NCBI RefSeq assembly: GCF_001735715.1 | Contig: NZ_CP017259.1 | Location: forward strand, 617,501-681,500 | Origin: Formosa sp. Hel3_A1_48 | Lineage (GTDB): Bacteria; Bacteroidota; Bacteroidia; Flavobacteriales; Flavobacteriaceae | Length of the DNA stretch: 64,000 nt | Direction: 5' to 3' | Shown: one piece after another, positions 18,320 through 27,521 of the stretch | Numbering within the stretch: position 1 is the stretch's first letter | How the letters are laid out: the number at the start of each line of letters is the position of its first letter | Program-made: the position numbers and the translations under genes | The notes under the pieces: model-generated | Database searches by the model: none | Told to the model about the DNA's origin: nothing | The model's input: only the letters and a program-made list of their open reading frames with translations

Positions 18320-19219
18320 ATGAACTCTACTGAACACGTCTTTAGTATTAAAGACCTTGAAAACCTTTCTGGTGTAAAGGCGCATACCATCCGCATATGG
18401 GAAAAGCGTTACAACTTGCTTAAACCCAAGCGCAGCAAAACAAATATTAGGCATTACGACCTAAACAATCTTCAGAAGCTTCTCAATATTAGTTTTTTGA
18501 ACAGCAATGGTTTTAAAATTTCTAAAATTGCCGCATTAGACGAGACGGAACTTGCACCAAAAACAAGAGAATTAGCATTCATGGGTAAAAACGATAGCCA
18601 AGCCATAGTTGCTTTTAAATTGGCAATGCTCAACTTTGATCAAATTCTATTTTACAACACATACAACAGCTTACTTGAAGAAAAAAGCTTCAGGACCATA
18701 TTCTATGAGGTTTTCATTCCCTTACTTTTTGATTTGGGCATGCTTTGGCAAACAAATACTATCTCTCCATCACATGAACATTTTTTAACTGTTCATATTA
18801 AACAAAAGATTTTGGTACACATCGAGCGCCTGCAGAGTACAGACCCTCGGCCTAGCACCAAAACAGTTGTACTTTTCTTGCCTGAAAACGAAACGCATGA
18901 TTTGGGTTTATTATTTATTAATTATGAGATTTTGAGTTTAGGATATCACACAATTTTTCTAGGCGAAAACATACCTTTGAATAACTTGAAATACATCAAT
19001 AAACTTTATGATGATATAATATACATATCTTATTTTACAATTAAACCAAGTGACAATGAAATACACAATTACTTGAAAATATTTTCTGAAGAATACTTGA
19101 GTGTGAATAAAAATAGTGCGAAACTCATTGGACATAGAATTCGAAATTTAAATCCGGAAAACGTCCCGAAAAATATAATGTTGTATGATAAAATAGAGGA
19201 TTTAGTTAAAGATTTGTAA
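18320..19219 (+). CDS. MerR-family regulator with B12-binding domain (CarH/LitR-like)
   Basis: A 299-residue regulator placed directly before the carotenoid genes. The N-terminus is a MerR winged helix (FSIKDLENLSGVKAHTIRIWEKRY). The rest resembles the four-helix cap plus Rossmann B12-binding module of CarH. Two signature motifs are visible: W-x9-EH in the cap (W at about 153, EH at about 163-164, in MLWQTNTISPSHEHF) and ExHxxG (ETHDLG at about 194), whose His is the cobalt ligand in CarH. CarH/LitR proteins bind DNA in the dark with adenosylcobalamin and release it when light breaks the Co-C bond. By inference this one represses crtI-crtB-crtZ-crtY in the dark. The gene runs the same way as the crt genes, with a 54-nt gap. 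Confidence 0.88.
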   Translation: MNSTEHVFSIKDLENLSGVKAHTIRIWEKRYNLLKPKRSKTNIRHYDLNNLQKLLNISFLNSNGFKISKIAALDETELAPKTRELAFMGKNDSQAIVAFKLAMLNFDQILFYNTYNSLLEEKSFRTIFYEVFIPLLFDLGMLWQTNTISPSHEHFLTVHIKQKILVHIERLQSTDPRPSTKTVVLFLPENETHDLGLLFINYEILSLGYHTIFLGENIPLNNLKYINKLYDDIIYISYFTIKPSDNEIHNYLKIFSEEYLSVNKNSAKLIGHRIRNLNPENVPKNIMLYDKIEDLVKDL

Positions 19220-19227
19220 AAAACACT

Positions 19228-19248
19228 TTTACAGTATGAGTCTGTATA
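19228..19248. promoter_or_regulatory. 21-bp palindrome before crtI, candidate CarH-type operator
   Basis: TTTACAG (19228-19234), a 7-nt middle and CTGTATA (19242-19248) form an inverted repeat of TnTACAG and CTGTAnA. TnTACA is the half-site I recall for CarH operators. It ends 25 nt before the crtI ATG. A further TnTACA lies at 19265-19270. No standard TAnnTTTG element is seen here, which would fit an alternative sigma factor or regulated promoter. Function is inferred. Confidence 0.5.
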
Positions 19249-19273
19249 GTCTTTTTACTACATTTATACACAA

Positions 19274-20734
19274 ATGAAGAAGACAATACATATAATAGGC
19301 TCAGGCTTTTCGTCACTTGCTGCAGCATGCTACCTTGCCCAGGCAGGATACCAAGTGACCGTTTTTGAAAAAAACAAAACTATAGGTGGGCGTGCACGTC
19401 AGCTTAAAAAAGAAGGCTTCACTTTCGATATTGGACCCACATGGTACTGGATGCCTGATGTTTTTGAACGTTTTTTTGGTGATTTCCAAAAGCATCCCTC
19501 GGAGTATTACTCCCTAGAAAAGCTAAATCCTGCTTATAGTGTCTATTTTGGTAAAAATGATTTTATAAGCATAGAGGATAGTTTAGAAAAAATCTACGCT
19601 GCTTTTGAAAATGAGGAACCCGGTAGTTCAAAAAAACTTAAAGAATTTATCGATGTAGCAAAAAGCAATTACGACATTGCAATAAAAGACTTGGTATACA
19701 ATCCTGGAGTTTCTCCTTTAGAATTGGTTACCCCAAAGACTGTAATGAAACTAAACCAATTTTTGAGTACTATTAAGCGGGATGTTAGAAAGCGGTTCAA
19801 AAACAATAGACTTGCACAAATTTTGGAATTTCCAGTATTGTTTTTAGGAGCAAAACCCAGTGATACTCCATCGTTTTACAGCTTCATGAATTACGCCGAT
19901 TTTGGACTAGGTACCTTCCATCCAAAGCAAGGGATGTATCAGGTTATTTTAGCGATGGAACAGCTCGCAAAAGAATTGGGTGTTTGCATAGAAACTGATG
20001 CTAATGTAACTTCAATACTGGTGGATAACGGTAAAGCAAACGGAATCGAAATAGACGGGGAAAAAAACTACTGCGACCTAGTGCTAAGCGGTGCGGATTA
20101 TCACCACACTGAAACCCTTTTAAAAAAGAAATACCGCCAATATTCTGAAAAATATTGGTCTAAAAAAACCTTTGCTCCATCGTCTTTGTTGTTTTATGTA
20201 GGGTTTGATAAAAAACTAAAAAATGTGAATCATCATACACTTTTCTTTGATGTTGACTTTGATGTTCATGCCGAAGCTATTTACGATAATCCTGCTTGGC
20301 CAGAAAAACCACTTTTTTACGCCAGTTTCCCTAGTATTACTGATGATTCCTGTGCTCCGAAAGGCAAAGAAGCAGGTATTTTCTTGATTCCCCTAGCACC
20401 AGGACTGGAAGATACAGAAGAGTTACGTTCTATCTACTTTGACAAGATTATCCAAAGATTTGAAACGGTTACTGAGCAAAATGTTAAAAATAATATTATC
20501 TTTAAAGAGTCGTTTTGTGTGAATGACTTTATAAAAGACTATAACTCATACAAAGGAAATGCTTATGGAATGGCTAACACGCTACTACAAACCGCATTTC
20601 TCCGACCAAAATTGAAAAGTAAAAAAGTTGAGAACTTATATTTTACGGGGCAATTAACTGTGCCTGGACCTGGTGTCCCCCCGTCCCTAATCTCCGGAAA
20701 GTTGACCGCAGAACTGATTCAAAAAGTTTTGTGA
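19274..20734 (+). CDS. crtI: phytoene desaturase
   Basis: An FAD-dependent desaturase that turns colourless phytoene into lycopene through four steps at the membrane. The 486-residue protein has the N-terminal dinucleotide-binding motif GSGFSSLAAACYLAQAGYQVTV(FE) and the GGRARQ(L)KKEGFTFDIGPTWY continuation. The C-terminal CrtI signature GNAYGMANTLLQTAF...NLYFTGQLTVPGPGVPPSLISG is also present. It is the first structural gene of the crt operon, 34 nt before crtB. Confidence 0.97.
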   Translation: MKKTIHIIGSGFSSLAAACYLAQAGYQVTVFEKNKTIGGRARQLKKEGFTFDIGPTWYWMPDVFERFFGDFQKHPSEYYSLEKLNPAYSVYFGKNDFISIEDSLEKIYAAFENEEPGSSKKLKEFIDVAKSNYDIAIKDLVYNPGVSPLELVTPKTVMKLNQFLSTIKRDVRKRFKNNRLAQILEFPVLFLGAKPSDTPSFYSFMNYADFGLGTFHPKQGMYQVILAMEQLAKELGVCIETDANVTSILVDNGKANGIEIDGEKNYCDLVLSGADYHHTETLLKKKYRQYSEKYWSKKTFAPSSLLFYVGFDKKLKNVNHHTLFFDVDFDVHAEAIYDNPAWPEKPLFYASFPSITDDSCAPKGKEAGIFLIPLAPGLEDTEELRSIYFDKIIQRFETVTEQNVKNNIIFKESFCVNDFIKDYNSYKGNAYGMANTLLQTAFLRPKLKSKKVENLYFTGQLTVPGPGVPPSLISGKLTAELIQKVL

Positions 20735-20768
20735 TTAATTTTTGTATTGGTATTAAAAGTAAGAGTTT

Positions 20769-21608
20769 ATGAAATCTATTTTCGACACTGTATCCAAAGA
20801 CTGCAGTAAAATTGTCACCAAAACCTACAGCACATCTTTTTCGATGGCAACCAAAATGCTGGCCAACTCTATTCGTCAAGACATTTACAATATCTATGGA
20901 TTTGTTCGATTGGCCGACGAAATTGTCGACTCATTTCACGAATACCCAAAGAAAGATCTCTTTATTAAGTTTGAAGCAGATTTAGAAGTTGCACTTAAAA
21001 ACAAAATCAGCTTAAACCCTATCTTAAATGCATTTCAACACACCTACTACAAATGTAATATTGACAGAGAACTGGTTGAAGCGTTCATGAATTCCATGCG
21101 CTTAGATTTGCATAAATCTATTTACAAAACAGAAGAAGAATTCAAGAATTACATCTATGGCTCTGCTGATGTTGTAGGTTTGATGTGCCTAAAAGTGTTT
21201 GTAAACGGTGATCAGGAAAAGTACGACGCATTAAAAAAACCTGCAATGGCTTTAGGCTCTGCATTTCAAAAAGTTAATTTTTTGAGAGATTTAAAGGCAG
21301 ATCACGACGAACTCAACAGAACGTATTTCCCCAACACAGACCTAAATAACCTTGATGAAATTGCCAAACAACATATTATCGATAATATTGAAAATGATTT
21401 TGCTGAAGGATTGAACGGAATAAAACTTTTACCAATAGAAGCAAAGTTTGGTGTGTTTATGGCTTATCGTTATTACAGTCAATTACTGAAAAAACTAAAG
21501 AAAACACCGGCCTTAGAAATCAAAAATACACGAATTCGCGTCCCTAATTATAAAAAAGTAGAACTGTTGACGCGCAGTTATGTTAAATATCAACTGAATC
21601 TATTATAA
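20769..21608 (+). CDS. crtB: phytoene synthase
   Basis: Joins two geranylgeranyl diphosphates head to head into phytoene, the entry to carotenoids. It is 279 residues. The first Asp-rich motif is in RLADEIVDSFH (DEIVD), and the second is in NFLRDLKADHDELNRTYFP, where the aspartates bind the diphosphate-magnesium. SYSTSFS-type start (TYSTSFSMATKML) is also typical. It lies 34 nt after crtI and 10 nt before crtZ. Confidence 0.97.
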   Translation: MKSIFDTVSKDCSKIVTKTYSTSFSMATKMLANSIRQDIYNIYGFVRLADEIVDSFHEYPKKDLFIKFEADLEVALKNKISLNPILNAFQHTYYKCNIDRELVEAFMNSMRLDLHKSIYKTEEEFKNYIYGSADVVGLMCLKVFVNGDQEKYDALKKPAMALGSAFQKVNFLRDLKADHDELNRTYFPNTDLNNLDEIAKQHIIDNIENDFAEGLNGIKLLPIEAKFGVFMAYRYYSQLLKKLKKTPALEIKNTRIRVPNYKKVELLTRSYVKYQLNLL

Positions 21609-21618
21609 GCTTAAGATT

Positions 21619-22068
21619 ATGAACGTACTCTTATGGATTGCTGTATTTCTAGCCACTTTTGGCATAATGGAATTCATGGCATGGTTTACACACAAATACA
21701 TAATGCATGGCTTTTTATGGCACCTACATAGAGACCATCACCACAAGGACCATGACAGTTGGTTCGAACGCAATGATGCCTTTTTTATCTTCTATGCAGT
21801 GGTAAGCATGACTTGCTTTTACTTCTGGAGTTATGAAGGCTTTTGGGCTGGACTTCCTATTGGACTAGGGATAATGGCATACGGCGCTACTTATTTTATA
21901 GTGCATGACATTTTCATCCATCAACGATTCAAAATGTTTCGAAAAGCCAATAATTGGTATGCCAAGGGGGTGCGCCGGGCGCACAAAATCCACCATAAAC
22001 ATTTAGGAAAAGGCGATGGTGAATGCTTTGGTATGTTGGTGGTGCCCTTCAAATATTTTAAAAAATAA
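21619..22068 (+). CDS. crtZ: beta-carotene hydroxylase
   Basis: A 149-residue membrane di-iron hydroxylase that adds 3-hydroxyls to beta-carotene to give zeaxanthin. The histidine clusters of the fatty-acid-hydroxylase superfamily are complete: HKYIMH, HLHRDHHH, HDIFIHQR and HKIHHKH. Several hydrophobic segments fit a membrane enzyme. It is 10 nt after crtB and 3 nt before crtY. Confidence 0.96.
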   Translation: MNVLLWIAVFLATFGIMEFMAWFTHKYIMHGFLWHLHRDHHHKDHDSWFERNDAFFIFYAVVSMTCFYFWSYEGFWAGLPIGLGIMAYGATYFIVHDIFIHQRFKMFRKANNWYAKGVRRAHKIHHKHLGKGDGECFGMLVVPFKYFKK

Positions 22069-22071
22069 ATT

Positions 22072-22770
22072 GTGAACACTTTATACTTGTGGCTAAATAT
22101 TGGATCTATTTCGATTCCGTTTATCTACAGTTTTCATCCAAGACTTCAACTGTATAAAAAGTTTCATTGGTTATTCATTTCCCTGATGATAACTATGGCC
22201 GTTTTTATTCCGTGGGATGTGATTTTTACAATAAATGGAATTTGGGGTTTCAACCCTGATTACTTTCTAAATACCAAAATTCTAAGTCTCCCACTAGAAG
22301 AATGGCTTTTCTTTATATGCATTCCTTTTGCCTGTGTATTTACACACTATGCCCTCCTTTTGTATTTTCCTAAAATGAAACTTGGAGAGAACAGTTCAAA
22401 ATCAATTGCTGTTGGTTTGATACTTACACTAGTATTCGTATTAATCTTCAACTATGACAAATGGTATACACTCGTTAATTTTAGTTTAGCAATCCCACTA
22501 ACACTCATTGTTTTAAAATATAATCCAAAACTACTGCAACACTTCTTTCTGACTTTTTTGGTGATGTTAATTCCATTTTTTATTGTGAATGGTGTTCTTA
22601 CAGGAAGTTGGATCGAAAATCAAGTCGTATGGTATAATAATGCTGAAAATTTAGGCATTCGAATGGGCACTATTCCTATAGAGGACAGTATATATGCTTA
22701 CTCAATGATTTTGATGAGCTTATTCTTTTTCGAATTATTGTCTTCAAGGCATATAAGTGATCAAAACTGA
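22072..22770 (+). CDS. lycopene cyclase, fused CrtYcd type
   Basis: A 232-residue polytopic membrane protein with two copies of the small cyclase domain, as in the fused heterodimeric (CrtYc/CrtYd-like) cyclases of Bacteroidota. Each half has its motif: LPLEEWLFFI near 72-81 and IPIEDSIYAY near 202-211. It would close both ends of lycopene to give beta-carotene, the substrate of CrtZ. The start is GTG at 22072, 3 nt after the crtZ stop, suggesting translational coupling. It ends the crt operon. Confidence 0.93.
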   Translation: MNTLYLWLNIGSISIPFIYSFHPRLQLYKKFHWLFISLMITMAVFIPWDVIFTINGIWGFNPDYFLNTKILSLPLEEWLFFICIPFACVFTHYALLLYFPKMKLGENSSKSIAVGLILTLVFVLIFNYDKWYTLVNFSLAIPLTLIVLKYNPKLLQHFFLTFLVMLIPFFIVNGVLTGSWIENQVVWYNNAENLGIRMGTIPIEDSIYAYSMILMSLFFFELLSSRHISDQN

Positions 22771-22797
22771 TTAAGGCTTAAAACGAAAAATTAAAAT

Positions 22798-25062
22798 TTA
22801 AGCGTTTTGTTTCTTAATCAAGTTTAAAGCAGAGCCTTCGTTAAACCATTCAATCTGTGAATTATTGTAGGTGTGATTTACAGAAATTGTATCGCTTGTA
22901 CCGTCTGTATGAACAACTTCAATGTTCAAGGGTTTACCAGGTGCAAACTTATCTAAGTCTAAGAAATTGAACGTATCGTCTTCTTGAATCAAATCATAGT
23001 CGGCTTCATTTGCAAAGGTAAGTCCTAACATCCCTTGTTTTTTCAGATTAGTTTCGTGGATACGCGCAAAAGATTTTACAATCACAGCAGCAACACCTAG
23101 ATGACGTGGCTCCATAGCAGCATGTTCTCTTGAGGATCCTTCACCATAGTTGTGGTCACCAACAACAACTGTATAAATTCCAGCATCTTTGTAGGCACGT
23201 TGGGTTTTAGGAACGGCATCATACTCACCATTCAATTGACTTTTTACAAAATTTGTCTTCATATTGAACGCATTTACAGCGCCAATCAAACAATTATTCG
23301 AAATATTATCTAAATGACCTCTATAGCGTAACCAAGGCCCAGCCATAGAAATATGATCTGTAGTACACTTACCGTGAGCTTTGATCAGTAATTTAGCGCC
23401 AATAATACTGTTCCCAATCGGATCAAATGGGGTTAGTAATTCCAATCGCTCTGAATCCCCAGCAACAACTACCTCTACTCCACTACCGTCTTCGACTGGG
23501 GCAAGGTACCCTGCGTCTTCAACATCAAAACCATTTTCAGGCAATTCAAAACCAGTAGGTTCATCAAGTTTTACAACATCGCCATGATCATTAACTAAAG
23601 TATCGGTCAGCGGATTAAAATCTAATCGCCCAGAAATAGCGATAGCCGCTACAAGCTCTGGGGAAGCCACAAAAGCATGGGTATTTGGATTTCCATCAGC
23701 ACGTTTTGCAAAGTTTCTATTGAACGAGTGCACAATACTATTTTTTGGAGCGTTTTTTGGGTCTTCGTAACGTGCCCATTGTCCGATACAAGGTCCACAT
23801 GCATTGGTAAATATCTTTGCATCGAGTTGTTCAAAGACATTTAAAATACCATCACGGTCGGCTGTATAACGTACTTGTTCTGAACCAGGATTAATACCAA
23901 ACTCTGCCTTAGTACTTAGACCTTTATCTAATGCTTGTTGCGCAATAGAGGCTGCACGAGATAAATCTTCATATGAAGAATTGGTACAAGAGCCAATTAA
24001 ACCCCACTCTACCTTAAGAGGCCAGTCATTCTCTTTAGCTTTTGCAGTCATTGTACCAACAGGTGTTGCTAAATCTGGTGTGAAAGGACCGTTAAGATGA
24101 GGCATGAGTTCAGATAAATTGATTTCTATTAGCTCATCAAAATATTTTTCGGGATTTGCATAGACCTCGGGGTCAGCAGTCAAATAGTCTTTTACTTGGT
24201 TAGCGGCATCAGCTACATCACTACGATCAGTCGCGCGCAGATAACGTTCCATTGAAGCATCATATCCAAATGTAGATGTAGTTGCTCCAATTTCAGCACC
24301 CATGTTACAAATGGTTCCTTTTCCAGTACAAGACATTGATTCTGCTCCAGGGCCAAAATACTCAACTATAGCACCAGTTCCACCTTTGGCAGTTAAAATA
24401 CCTGCAACTTTAAGAATTACATCCTTAGGAGCAGTCCAACCAGAAAGTTTCCCTGTAAGTTTAACTCCAATTAGTTTAGGAAATTTTAACTCCCATGGCA
24501 TTCCTGCCATCACATCAACAGCATCTGCACCACCAACACCAATAGCAACCATTCCAAGACCACCCGCATTTACAGTATGGGAGTCTGTCCCTATCATCAT
24601 CCCACCAGGAAACGCATAGTTTTCCAATACAACTTGATGAATTATTCCTGCACCTGGCTTCCAAAATCCAATACCATATTTGTTGGATACTGATTCTAAA
24701 AAATTAAAAACCTCATTACTGTTATTGAGTGCTGATTGTAAATCTTTTGTTGCGCCTACTTTGGCCTGGATTAGGTGATCGCAATGAACCGTTGTTGGTA
24801 CAGCTACCTTTTTCTTTCCAGCCTGCATGAATTGTAACAATGCCATTTGTGCTGTAGCATCTTGACATGCGATACGGTCTGGTGCAAAATCTACATAATC
24901 TTTACCACGCTCAAATGCTTTTTTGAGATCTGAGTCCCAAAGGTGATTATAAAGTATTTTTTCTGAAAGGGTAAGAGGATGTCCAACTACCTCTCGTGCA
25001 TTGTCAACTTTTGATGACATTTGCTGGTAAACTTTTTTTATGATATCTATGTCGAAAGCCAT
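22798..25062 (-). CDS. acn: aconitate hydratase
   Basis: The iron-sulfur enzyme that isomerises citrate to isocitrate in the TCA cycle. At 754 residues it is of the mitochondrial-like type. The three Cys ligands of the 4Fe-4S cluster are visible in [15 protein letters not shown] and [10 protein letters not shown]. Catalytic-domain phrases [13 protein letters not shown] and [11 protein letters not shown] are also present. A TAAATTTG -7-like element on the minus strand at 25104-25097 precedes the ATG by 35 nt, but no well-spaced -33 element is seen. Confidence 0.98.
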   Translation of the reverse strand: MAFDIDIIKKVYQQMSSKVDNAREVVGHPLTLSEKILYNHLWDSDLKKAFERGKDYVDFAPDRIACQDATAQMALLQFMQAGKKKVAVPTTVHCDHLIQAKVGATKDLQSALNNSNEVFNFLESVSNKYGIGFWKPGAGIIHQVVLENYAFPGGMMIGTDSHTVNAGGLGMVAIGVGGADAVDVMAGMPWELKFPKLIGVKLTGKLSGWTAPKDVILKVAGILTAKGGTGAIVEYFGPGAESMSCTGKGTICNMGAEIGATTSTFGYDASMERYLRATDRSDVADAANQVKDYLTADPEVYANPEKYFDELIEINLSELMPHLNGPFTPDLATPVGTMTAKAKENDWPLKVEWGLIGSCTNSSYEDLSRAASIAQQALDKGLSTKAEFGINPGSEQVRYTADRDGILNVFEQLDAKIFTNACGPCIGQWARYEDPKNAPKNSIVHSFNRNFAKRADGNPNTHAFVASPELVAAIAISGRLDFNPLTDTLVNDHGDVVKLDEPTGFELPENGFDVEDAGYLAPVEDGSGVEVVVAGDSERLELLTPFDPIGNSIIGAKLLIKAHGKCTTDHISMAGPWLRYRGHLDNISNNCLIGAVNAFNMKTNFVKSQLNGEYDAVPKTQRAYKDAGIYTVVVGDHNYGEGSSREHAAMEPRHLGVAAVIVKSFARIHETNLKKQGMLGLTFANEADYDLIQEDDTFNFLDLDKFAPGKPLNIEVVHTDGTSDTISVNHTYNNSQIEWFNEGSALNLIKKQNA

Positions 25063-25148
25063 AACGGGATGAAATTTAAAATCGGGGATAAATGTACAAA
25101 TTTATGTGTAATCTTAAGGCAATAAAAAATCAAAATATATCGAAAAAT

Positions 25149-26102
25149 TTAGAACAAGCTTTCAATAATTTGCTCAATACTGACTCCCTCAGCTGCAGCC
25201 TTGTAGTTCTTGATGATTCTGTGGCGTAGTACACTTATGGCTACAGCCTGAACATCTTCAATATCTGGCGTGTATTTGCCTTTTAATACAGCGTGAGTTT
25301 TAGCGGCTAAAATTAAATTTTGGGATGCTCTTGGTCCTGCACCCCATTCCACAAATTGACCAACAAGTTCAGCAGTATATTTAGTGCCTGGTCTTGACCT
25401 GGATATTAGTTTAACGGCATATTCCACAACATTATCCGCCACAGGCGTTTTTCGAATAAGCTGTTGAAATTCAATGAGCTGGCTACTGTCAAATATAACA
25501 TCTAAATTTGCTTGTTTTTCCGAAGTTGTTTGCTTTACAACTTCTACTTCTTCATCAAATGATGGGTACTCAAGGTTTATGGCAAACATAAAACGATCCA
25601 ATTGAGCTTCAGGAAGTGGGTATGTTCCTTCCTGTTCAATGGGGTTTTGTGTAGCCAAAACAAAGTAGGGCTGGTCTAATTTATAATGTTGACCAGCAAC
25701 AGTAACAGAACGTTCCTGCATAGCCTCTAAAAGTGCGGCTTGTGTTTTTGGAGGTGTTCTGTTTATTTCATCGGCCAAAACAATATTTGAAAATATAGGC
25801 CCTTTAATGAACTGAAATTTTCGCTCATTATTTAATATTTCACTCCCCAAAATATCACTGGGCATCAAGTCTGGTGTGAATTGAATCCGTTTAAAATCAA
25901 GACCAAGAGTTTTGGCAATAGTATCTACCATTAGCGTTTTGGCTAATCCAGGGACACCAATAAGCAGTACATGCCCTCCAGAAAATATTGATATTAAAAT
26001 ATGCTCAATTACTACATCTTGACCGACTATAACTTTGCCGATTTCTTTTTTGAGTTGCTCAAATTTTTTAAGGAAGTTATTTAATGTATTGACGTCCGAC
26101 AT
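25149..26102 (-). CDS. MoxR-family AAA+ ATPase
   Basis: A 317-residue AAA+ protein of the MoxR branch. These act as chaperones that help metal insertion or complex assembly, usually with von Willebrand A-domain partners. Walker A is GVPGLAKT, Walker B NIVLADEINRTPPK, and the sensor region DRFMFAI. A DUF58 or VWA partner normally follows; none is in this window, since aconitase comes next. It follows the surA-like gene by 9 nt and is likely in the same operon. Confidence 0.93.
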   Translation of the reverse strand: MSDVNTLNNFLKKFEQLKKEIGKVIVGQDVVIEHILISIFSGGHVLLIGVPGLAKTLMVDTIAKTLGLDFKRIQFTPDLMPSDILGSEILNNERKFQFIKGPIFSNIVLADEINRTPPKTQAALLEAMQERSVTVAGQHYKLDQPYFVLATQNPIEQEGTYPLPEAQLDRFMFAINLEYPSFDEEVEVVKQTTSEKQANLDVIFDSSQLIEFQQLIRKTPVADNVVEYAVKLISRSRPGTKYTAELVGQFVEWGAGPRASQNLILAAKTHAVLKGKYTPDIEDVQAVAISVLRHRIIKNYKAAAEGVSIEQIIESLF

Positions 26103-26111
26103 GAAATGTAC

Positions 26112-27521
26112 TTAATTTTTAAACCAGTTGCTCTTAAAATCACAAGCTCTCAATTCACCATTTATTTTTATGTAAGTATCCATAATTTTTTCTTCTTGCC
26201 AATCGGCGATTGCATTGAGCTGCTTTTCTTGTAATGCCAGTGCTTTGATTTTCAAATAATCTTTAGCAAAATCTGCCTCATGCTCATCTGTGCGTTGGGT
26301 GACTGTCAAAATTTTAAATTTTATAGGATTAATTCGGTCACCATCTTTATAAACAGGACTCACTTCATTATCTCCGATATTTTGAATTTGGGCGTATAAT
26401 TCAGGATCCATTTTAGTCAGTTCAAAATTATAATCTTGAGTTTCAGGATTACGCAATTGACCACCGTCAAATTTGGTTTCTTTTTCATCACTTACTTCTT
26501 TGGCAGCGTCGGCAAAGGAAAGGTCTCCATCCACAATAGATTGACGAACATTTTCTAGCTTTTCTTTTGCAGCTAAGATTGCCTTATCGTTTAGTTTTGG
26601 ACGGAGTAAAATATGCCTTACGTCGTATTCTTGTCCTCTAACTTTTTCCAGAAATATTATATGATATCCAAAATCTGTTTTAAAGGGTTCCGAAACATCG
26701 CCTTCTTGTAAAGAAAATGCAACCTCTCTAAACTCTTTCACCATCATAGGGCGTTTTTTGTTAAGGGTCATCTTTCCTCCAGAACGTTTCGATCCCGGAT
26801 CTTCAGAATACAGAACGGCTTTGGTTGTAAAACTTGCACCATTATCAATAACATCGGCTCTAAACTCTCTTAGCCTTTTTACAACTTTATCTATTTCATC
26901 TTGAGTAGTCTGTGGAATGATAACAATCTGAGCAACACGCAACTCTGTTCCAAAAAGTGGTCGCTCTTCTACTGGAATTTTATTGAAAAATTGTCGAACT
27001 TCTTCTGGAGTCACTTCAATTTCATCTATAATTTGTTGCTGCATCATTGATGCCATTTTCCCATTCTTGTTTAACTCATACATCTCGTCTCTTAGTTCCT
27101 GTTCGGACGACTTGTTATAATAAGCTATGAGTTTATCCATAGAACCAATTTGCTGCGCAAAGCCTTCAAGCTGTTGATCAACATAAGAACGAATTTCTGC
27201 ATCATTAACCTCTATACTATCAATTACTGCATGGTGCATGTATAATTTATCTTCAAGAAGTTTACCAAAAAGTTGGCATCTTGTAATCTCTTTAGTTGAA
27301 ACACCACTGGCCTCAAGTTGAGCAAATTGTTTGTCAATATCTGAATCCAAGACGACAAAATCCCCAATAACCGCAGCAACGCCATCAATTTTTATGAGTT
27401 GCGTAGAATCAAGCTGAACTTCTCGAACTTCTTCTATTTTATCTTCAATTATTTCTTGTGCAGATAACTGACTGAAGACCATTAAACTGAGAATTGCTAA
27501 AATGGATAGGGACTTAGTCAT
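26112..27521 (-). CDS. SurA-like periplasmic peptidyl-prolyl isomerase
   Basis: A 469-residue exported chaperone. It has a signal peptide (KSLSILAILSLMVFSQLSAQ), a SurA N-terminal helical domain with IDGVAAVIGDFVVLDSDI, and two parvulin domains (from about 190, AQIVIIPQ; and from about 300, VRHILLRP). SurA escorts outer-membrane proteins to the BAM complex. The ATG at 27521 is preferred to the longer start at 27554. It overlaps the previous gene by 8 nt (ATGACTAA), and only from there does the signal peptide look normal. Middle-to-last gene of the PPIase operon. Confidence 0.93.
   Translation of the reverse strand: MTKSLSILAILSLMVFSQLSAQEIIEDKIEEVREVQLDSTQLIKIDGVAAVIGDFVVLDSDIDKQFAQLEASGVSTKEITRCQLFGKLLEDKLYMHHAVIDSIEVNDAEIRSYVDQQLEGFAQQIGSMDKLIAYYNKSSEQELRDEMYELNKNGKMASMMQQQIIDEIEVTPEEVRQFFNKIPVEERPLFGTELRVAQIVIIPQTTQDEIDKVVKRLREFRADVIDNGASFTTKAVLYSEDPGSKRSGGKMTLNKKRPMMVKEFREVAFSLQEGDVSEPFKTDFGYHIIFLEKVRGQEYDVRHILLRPKLNDKAILAAKEKLENVRQSIVDGDLSFADAAKEVSDEKETKFDGGQLRNPETQDYNFELTKMDPELYAQIQNIGDNEVSPVYKDGDRINPIKFKILTVTQRTDEHEADFAKDYLKIKALALQEKQLNAIADWQEEKIMDTYIKINGELRACDFKSNWFKN

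Noticed and set aside
22771-22797. AAAACG...CGTTTT inverted repeat between crtY and acn as a terminator
   Set aside because: The stem is short, the loop is long and AT-only, and it runs into the acn stop region; too weak to call.
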